A stretch of DNA of 64,000 nucleotides from Bromus sterilis (lineage: Eukaryota; Streptophyta; Magnoliopsida; Poales; Poaceae), in assembly GCA_950022295.1 (NCBI GenBank), contig OX465597.1, positions 191,083,016-191,147,015 of the forward strand. The letters run 5' to 3'. Below are positions 58,729 through 64,000 of this stretch, in pieces (position 1 is the first letter of the stretch; each line of letters opens with the position of its first letter). Under the pieces are notes generated by a model that saw nothing but the letters and a program-made list of their open reading frames with translations, ran no database searches and was not told where the DNA came from. The translations under genes were made by a program, and so were the position numbers.

Positions 58729-60372
58729 ATGACAGGTTCTGGAGTTACAAGTTCTTCGCCGATGGACACATGTTCACCACCACCAAAGATGCGCCCACAC
58801 AAACAAGCATATGGACAGGTTATTTCTTTGCCGCCTTTTGAGGGTAGATTTAATCCTGTTGTTTATCTTGATTGGGAGTTTGAAGTAGAACAAATTTTTG
58901 CGAGTAATAATTTTTTTGAATTAGAGAATGTACGAGCTACCACTCGCGCATTTACTGGTTTTGCTTCAATTTGGTGGAGTGTGTATATTAAGAAAAACAT
59001 TGATAATAAACCCTCAATTTGGAAAGATTTGAAAGCTATAATGAGACATAAATTTGTTCCTCCTTATTATCGTCGTGAATTGCTTCGTAAATTGGAACAA
59101 TTAAAACAAGGAAGTAACACTGTTCATACTTACTATCAAGAGTTTAAATCTTATATGGATAAGTGTGACATAGAAGAATCTGAGGATGATAAAAAGAATA
59201 GATTTTTTCAGGGTTTGAACGATGAAATTCGCGCACGTTTTCATTATATTCCTCGCTGCATTATTGGTATGTATGTTCGTGCTTGTACCTTTGAGAGACA
59301 GATACAGGAGGATGCTTTGGGCGACTATGACGACTACGACGGCTACTATTCTAGACCATGCTCACCACCATCGATTGTCCCCTTCTCCATTGCACCTTCT
59401 ACGACGACCATGCCTCCTGTTGTGAGTATGATATCGCCTCCAGCCTCTAGGACCTTGCCATCATCCGTACCTACTTTATCTGAGTTGTTGCAACAAGGTA
59501 ACAACAAAGGTATTGATGACATAACTTCACATGAGGATGATGCATGCATAGTAGAGTTGAATAAATCATGTGTTGAGTTACCTGTTGATTTGAGCACACC
59601 ATCTATTCTGGATACTCATGTTACTATTATGACACTGCCAATTCTTAATCATTTTGATATGACCTCTAATCTTGGTGATGTTTCTACGTCGAATGACATG
59701 TTGCGTGACTACTTAGTTAAGCCTATTGTAGCATGTCCTTCGAAAAACATTAACGTTTATTCACCGATGTTGGGATGGTTTAATGATGAGCATTGTAAAT
59801 CTTTAGATGTGAATAAGAGCTTCACTTATATATGCAAACTGAGTTGCAATACTTTCATGTCGTCTACGTATTGTGATGGTCACATATCTTTATATTTCAC
59901 AACGTACGAAAGTTACTCATATATACATGTGTTACATGTCCAAAAGCTAAGGGAAGTAAGAATGGATGACATATATATATACAACATGTACACCTTGTCT
60001 CTTTTGGTAGCCACATTTCATATTAAGCAACACCGAGGACGGCTTTGTTTTCAAGAAGGGGAGGATGATGAGGACATGGCTACCACAATTACACCCATAG
60101 CCCATGCTACTGCACACATTGGATCGGCTACTAGAGCTCGCGCAAGCCAACAAGATTATCAGGTACTTTCGTTTCTTGATAATGTTTCTAATGTTCATGT
60201 GAATATGATGCTGCCTAACGTAGATATATTTCTGTTTCTGACAAATGAAGGACCTAGCATGGACAAGAAAGATGAACATTGGAGCATGATCAAGCATGGA
60301 GATGAAGGCGTGCGCGACGGGAACAAGAACGGAGTTCTTGCTGGAGATTTCCGTACTTTGAAGCCACCATGA
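58729..60372 (+). CDS. Element D gag-type protein fused to LTR-encoded tail (547 aa)
   Basis: This intact frame begins MTGSGVTSSS. The start is chosen by conservation with MAGSG in C and MPGSH in the main family. Residues about 30-190 are a Ty3-type gag capsid (PPFEGRFNPVVYLDWEFE, ASIWWSVYI, FVPPYYRRELLRKLEQL). A low-complexity Tyr/Asp/Ser/Pro region follows, with no CCHC knuckle. Residues about 280-430 are an unknown segment shared with C (LGWFNDEHC, YICKLSCNTF, MDDIYIYN). The last ~100 residues, from about 447, are encoded by the 3' LTR and correspond to the integrase-linked tail of element B (GSATRARASQQDYQV). It would build or join particles; the role of the tail is unknown. Confidence 0.88.
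   Translation: MTGSGVTSSSPMDTCSPPPKMRPHKQAYGQVISLPPFEGRFNPVVYLDWEFEVEQIFASNNFFELENVRATTRAFTGFASIWWSVYIKKNIDNKPSIWKDLKAIMRHKFVPPYYRRELLRKLEQLKQGSNTVHTYYQEFKSYMDKCDIEESEDDKKNRFFQGLNDEIRARFHYIPRCIIGMYVRACTFERQIQEDALGDYDDYDGYYSRPCSPPSIVPFSIAPSTTTMPPVVSMISPPASRTLPSSVPTLSELLQQGNNKGIDDITSHEDDACIVELNKSCVELPVDLSTPSILDTHVTIMTLPILNHFDMTSNLGDVSTSNDMLRDYLVKPIVACPSKNINVYSPMLGWFNDEHCKSLDVNKSFTYICKLSCNTFMSSTYCDGHISLYFTTYESYSYIHVLHVQKLREVRMDDIYIYNMYTLSLLVATFHIKQHRGRLCFQEGEDDEDMATTITPIAHATAHIGSATRARASQQDYQVLSFLDNVSNVHVNMMLPNVDIFLFLTNEGPSMDKKDEHWSMIKHGDEGVRDGNKNGVLAGDFRTLKPP
60053..60065 (+). promoter_or_regulatory. Polypurine tract of element D
   Basis: AAGAAGGGGAGGA precedes the 3' LTR and is identical to that of element B. 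Confidence 0.88.
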
Positions 60373-60988
60373 TGATATAAAAGAAGATGGACGTAATATA
60401 CAAGATGACATTTGTTAAATTTCGTCCATAGCTTATTATTGGTGTTGCGCCACCTTATTTTTGGGCTAGGCCCATGTAATTTTCGAAATAGTGCTTAATA
60501 GGCAGTTTTAGAGCCCGTATTGTAGGGAAATTGACTAAAGAGGGATTTTAGTACCACCTTGCCAAGGGAGTACGAAATTCCCTCTCCTTTCCCTTATATA
60601 TACACCCCATAGGGAACCCTTTAGACTTGGATTTCTTTTAGTTAAAAAGACTGCTTAGCTAATTGCTGCATCTTCGTGTACTCGGTTTGTGTCCAACGAC
60701 CAGATCAAGACCGCTTTCGGAATCCCAACTTTATTCATACATCATCTACATATTCGCAATATTCAGATTGCTTTATCATAGTTCTTGCTTGTTCTTCGAT
60801 TGCTTGCAGGCACTAGACCTTCGTGGTCAGGTTGATCGTGCTCCGACGTGGTCAATAACCTCCGGAGATTGGTTTAGCGATTGCTAAGGCGCGACGTTGT
60901 TGCACGTTCGTAGTCGGATCGTCAGAGTCGTCTCCACCAAATCGATAGTTATCTCTCATCGAAAGATCGGGACACCCCGTCTCTATCA
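60066..60988 (+). repeat. 3' LTR of element D (923 bp)
   Basis: It matches 56070-56992 except for two substitutions noticed by eye. The tail frame ends at TGA 60370-60372. It is followed by the CTATG target duplication. Confidence 0.95.
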
Positions 60989-60993
60989 CTATG

Positions 60994-61516
60994 GAAGGTG
61001 GAACCCGCATTCTTCAACCCGTAGGGCATACATATGTAGCAATATGTGCCGTAGGGGGTGATGAATGCGGTCTTTTCTTTGTCTTCGACTGCCATCTTGA
61101 TCTGGTGGTATCGGGCGTATGCATCCAGGAAAGACAGCCGAGCACACTCCGCTGTTGCGTCCACGATTTTATCGATGCGAGGGAGAGGGAAATGATCTTT
61201 CAGGCAGGCGTCATTGACGTCGCCCATAGCCGATGGACAATCTCTTGTTCCCGTTCGCCTTGGGGACGACAACAAGGTTGGCAAGCCAAGTGGGGTGCCA
61301 AATCTCCCGGATGAACCTGACCTTGCGCAACTTCTGGATCTCTTCTGCTATAAATTCTTGACGGTGTTGGGCTTGAAGAAGGACCTTCTGCTTCACAGGC
61401 TTTGCGCCTTCCTTGACTACTAGCTTGTGCTTGGTCACCTTCCTATGAACTCCGGGAAGATCGGAGGGTTCCCATGCGAAGATGTTGGCGTCTTCACGGA
61501 GGAAGGCGACGAGCAA
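60994..61516 (-). pseudogene. Element K RT, first part (Tat-like)
   Basis: On the minus strand the RT N-terminus is recognisable: AFLREDANIFAWEPSDLPG, then KLRKVRFIREIWHPTWLAN. After a frameshift near 61235 come HFPLPRIDKIVDATA, LSFLDAYARYHQIKM and PYGLKNAGSTF, where element D interrupts. The motif order matches Tat/Retand RTs. It is a broken copy. Confidence 0.88.
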
Positions 61517-62403
61517 GCTTTCCTATCTGGGGGAGAAGTCAGCACCGATGGACACGGTGCAACTCCCATCCTTCGAAATAGGGACCTTCTTCGACAAAGC
61601 CACCGGGGAGAGCTGGTCGGGCTTCAGTTTCTTGGTCACATGCCGGACGGGATCCACGACTGGGCATGGACGTCCTCCGGGATTCTTGTTGCCCATTGGG
61701 GGCGGCAGGAACCTGGGGCAACGGTCTTCTGTCTTTGCTGTTAGGGCTTCCGGAAAGCGGGGTGTTGTCCTCGAGATCATGTACGTCACTCGGAAGCGGT
61801 GCCTTCCCAAATGTCCTTGCAGCAGCTGCCTTCTTCGCCTCGCCTTGGATGCAGCGCACGGCTTCTCGTGGGCAAGTCCATGACATCAAAGACGAGCATC
61901 TCTGTCCGGAAGTTGGTGGGGTCCCCGAGGGTGATGGGAAATAAAATCTTCCCAAGGGGTTGAACCTCCATCCCACTGACGCCGCAGAAAGAGGCAGACG
62001 AGAGGAGGTGGCTTCTCGGAATCTGCATCTTCTCGAAGGTGTGGGAGGATAGCAGGTTGATGCTGGATTCAATGTCGTACATCATCTTGATGACCTTGAT
62101 GTTGTTGATCGTCGGGGAGAGGAGCGTAGGCGGCAGGCCGTTGTTGTCGTCCGGGAGTGTAGTAGGGTGGTCCCTGACGTCCACCACTAGAGGGACGTTG
62201 GCCCAACGGGAGACCTTGGGGCCCTCTAGTGGGGACTGGACTGCGAGAACTTGTCTCACTGCTTTGTGGTATTGACAGTTTGAGTCGAGCGCGGACGCCC
62301 CTCCGTGGATGTAACCGAAAAAATCCAAAGCAGCCTGAAAGTCGTCACATGTGTCGCCTCCGGATTCCTCCTCTTCGAAAATGTCGCCGCCGTGATGCGG
62401 CAT
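61517..62403 (-). pseudogene. Element K protease region and linker (Tat-like)
   Basis: The minus-strand frame 62403 down to 61786 contains YDIESSINLLSSHTF near 62045-62095. This is the place of a Tat-type protease active site, where D-G/S-G would be expected, so the site looks damaged. PLGKILFPITLGDPTNFRTE follows, as in the family. The remaining linker toward RT is in shifted frames. Confidence 0.7.
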
Positions 62404-62840
62404 CCTTGGCTTGCCCTTGTTCTGGTAGCCACCTCGGCCCTCGCGTTTGGAACCTCCGCCTCACGGAGCCTTCCTTTCGGCGTCCTTCTTAGAATAGAAG
62501 GTCGCCATGTCTTCTTGGAGCTTGATGACGGAGCGGCACTCGGACAGGTCGTGCTTGTTCATCTTGTGTATCTTGTAGTATGGCGATGGGGTGGTGTCTG
62601 CAGACAGACAACCACGGTGTCGATGGAGGGTGGTTGCGGAGCGGCCCCGTTGCCCTCCTTGGTGAACACGGCTTGGTGCACGCGTTTACGGGCCCGGGCT
62701 CATCGGAAGGATGGACCTCTCCGGGAGGATCCCAACATCTGGCGCTAGAAGGAGGGAAGGCGATCACGTCAGCCGTAACGTTTGTTTCCCTGAGCAGGTT
62801 TCGAAACTTCTTCACGATTTCACCGCATACCACCAAGTGC
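62404..62840 (-). pseudogene. Element K gag C-terminus (Tat-like)
   Basis: On the minus strand YYKIHKMNKHDLSECRSV near 62520-62590 resembles the zinc-knuckle-like motif near the end of Tat gag, but with Tyr where the first Cys is expected. Basic, Gly-rich residues follow, up to the protease region. The upstream gag is not recognisable beyond about 62840. Confidence 0.6.
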
Positions 62841-63332
62841 CATCGAAATGGGTATTGGTACGGGTGACGACCCGACTCACCCCTCGCATTGCACGCATGG
62901 TTTTCACGCTCGAGGGCTTCTCAGCGCTTTCGAGTGAGCGTTCCGAGAAACCTCGCGCCCCAAGGTTCTCGGGAATAGCATCCCGGATGGTTTTCTTGTG
63001 CCGGATGTTTGTTCCCAAAAGGTTACTGGACGCCTTCTCTTGACGGTCTCTTGATCACCAAGGGCTGGCCATCTCGTTATTCCCGGAGGACTGAGCCTGA
63101 TGGTTTTCTCTTCCCGGATGGTAATTCCCGAAAAGCAACTGCTAACCAAGGCGAAGAGTGCACGAGGCCTCGCCCTCGCTTTACCTTGGCAAAAGAGTCA
63201 CAAGAGACCGCGCCGCCCATCGACGCTATTTCTCCGCGAGATAAAACCCACTCGAACGACTGGACTCGTTCCGTGCACACAGTTTGAGCTAGCACTATCG
63301 GTCCGTTCGGTAAGCTCCAGTCCTATTAGCCT
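62841..63332. other. Unassigned stretch
   Basis: I cannot identify a gene or a known element here. The phrase CCCGGATGGT and variants recur (near 62990, 63090 and 63113), which suggests low-level internal repetition, possibly retrotransposon non-coding DNA. Confidence 0.4.
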
Positions 63333-63665
63333 ATGAGGGACCTGTACCTGCCCAGGATAAGATTCTACTGGATGGTCCTTACCTCTCGGGATCCATCCAT
63401 CGCAAAGAAACCGAGATGGAGTTCCGGTCAAGCACCCACGATCACAGGTGATCTCTTCTTGTCTCACGGGTGGAAGATCTTCGTCCGTGGACGCAAGCTG
63501 GACCGCGAGGACTTCCTCCTAATCCGTTACGAGGACGAGGACGTTTTGATGCTGAAGTGCTTCAGCATGAACGGCGAGTACCTGAAGAACGGAGAGCTAC
63601 CAAGCAACCGGAAGGACGCTGAGTGGGTTGCTCGTAAATCATCGATGCACCTCCTACTCGATTAG
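63333..63665 (+). pseudogene. B3-domain-like segment running into Tat pol fragment
   Basis: One open frame (110 codons from ATG 63333). Residues about 44-80 (FLSHGWKIFVRGRKLDRED, FLLIRYEDEDVLMLKCF) look like the second half of a plant B3 DNA-binding domain, in which a GW..F pair, an acidic turn and a DFL..RY strand are typical. From about 63570 the same frame reads EYLKNGELPSNRKDAEWVAR. This resembles the linker before integrase in Tat-type pol and continues, after a stop, in the next feature. It may be a captured host gene fragment or a chance junction. Confidence 0.45.
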
Positions 63666-64000
63666 ACCCTTTACCGCAGGCGTCTCAACGGTGTGAAGCT
63701 ACTGTGCATCCCCATAGACGAAGGCAAGAAGTTTCTCCCGTCCGGACCATGAAGGAACATGCGGCGCCCACATTGGTTCCCGGGCTCTGGTCGGCAAAGC
63801 TTTACGGCAAGGGTTCCATTGGCCTACCGCCTTAAACGACGCCATGGAGCTTGTCAACACCTGTGACGCCTGCCAATCCCACGCCAAGGCTGTTCATCAA
63901 CCAGCACAAGCTCTCCAAACCATCCCTCTGTCATGGCCCTTTGCGGTCTGGGGATTGGACATCTTGGGCCCATTCCCCCGTGCTATCGGAGGTTATGAGT
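63666..64000 (+). pseudogene. Tat-like integrase, N-terminal part, cut by window end
   Basis: On the plus strand TLYRRRLNGVKLLCIP is followed, with a frameshift near 63750, by ALRQGFHWPTALNDAMELV. Then comes the zinc-finger pair CDAC (63862-63873) and WPFAVWGLDILGPFPRA, whose Asp near 63959 is the first integrase core residue. The domain order is that of Tat/Retand pol. The copy has at least one stop (63663-63665) and one frameshift, and continues past the window. Confidence 0.8.

Larger units (their letters stand above)
56070..60988 (+). mobile_element. Element D: gag-only non-autonomous LTR retrotransposon (4919 bp)
   Basis: Two 923-bp LTRs differ at only two positions by eye. The primer site, leader, one open gag-type ORF and polypurine tract are all present, and a CTATG target duplication (56065-56069, 60989-60993) flanks the element. 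It has no protease, RT, RNase H or integrase. It interrupts the K reverse transcriptase between LKNAGSTF and AINIGLG. It is young, and a candidate for trans-mobilisation by a B-type element, whose primer site, polypurine tract and LTR ends it shares. Confidence 0.95.

Noticed and set aside
61427..61950. GC-rich plus-strand frames opposite element K
   Set aside because: They are antisense to recognisable Tat protease and RT regions and have no features of their own.
1..64000. tRNA, rRNA, CRISPR or bacterial operon features
   Set aside because: The repeats here are LTRs with target duplications, not short spaced repeats. I saw no tRNA cloverleaf or rRNA sequence. The TGGTATCAGA motifs are primer sites, not tRNA genes.

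Overview
The window is almost entirely LTR retrotransposon DNA from a plant nuclear genome. A grass is the likeliest source, judging from the general look of the Ty3/gypsy families; this is an impression, not a search result. I see no intact host gene, RNA gene or CRISPR array. Elements are labelled here by letter.

Four kinds of element are present. (1) A main Ty3/gypsy family (copies A, B, E, F, H, I and two solo LTRs) has LTRs of about 916 bp that start TGATGAGGACATC and end CTCTATCA, an initiator-tRNA-Met-like primer site (TGGTATCAGATTTCC) and one gag-PR-RT-RNaseH-IN polyprotein. The last ~100 residues of that polyprotein are encoded inside the 3' LTR. Its reverse transcriptase looks chromovirus-like, and an LTR-encoded C-terminus is known from the CRM clade, but the clade call is tentative. 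(2) Two gag-only relatives without pol (C, 19468-24382; D, 56070-60988) share the primer site, the polypurine tract and the LTR-encoded tail. (3) A related family on the minus strand (G, 32524-38027; fragment G2) has arrays of a GGACGTCC palindrome in its LTRs. (4) Others are an unclassified element with odd reading frames (J, 29662-32504 plus 52722-54317; fragment J2), and Tat/Retand-like remnants in the last 9 kb (K, minus strand; plus-strand pieces at 54697-54888 and 63570-64000).

Layout from left to right. F (minus, 1-4889) lies head to head with the 5' part of E (plus, 4966-5780). Inside E lies A (5781-25721), which holds a solo LTR (7013-7928), the intact autonomous copy B (11077-18606, target duplication TTAGT) and C (target duplication CTAGT). 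E ends at 29661. J follows and is interrupted by H (minus, 32505-52716). H itself holds G in its 3' LTR, the truncated element I (40879-47183) and a solo LTR (47255-48170). J resumes in the same reading frame at 52717 and ends with its LTR at 54317. J sits in the LTR fragment G2, which sits in the LTR fragment J2, which abuts Tat-like DNA. D is inserted in the reverse transcriptase of K (target duplication CTATG). B would therefore be about seven insertion layers deep.

B looks able to move: its ORF is open, its two LTRs look identical by eye, and primer site, polypurine tract and target duplications are all present. I has an open frame but has lost its 5' LTR and carries a changed RT motif. 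All other pol copies are broken by stops, frameshifts, insertions or deletions. D has an intact gag-type ORF and nearly identical LTRs, so it could be moved in trans by a relative of B. The most unusual signals are the gag-only elements whose gag is joined to the LTR-encoded tail, the GGACGTCC arrays placed upstream of TATA-like boxes in two unrelated LTR families, and a B3-domain-like segment running in frame into a Tat pol fragment near 63.5 kb.
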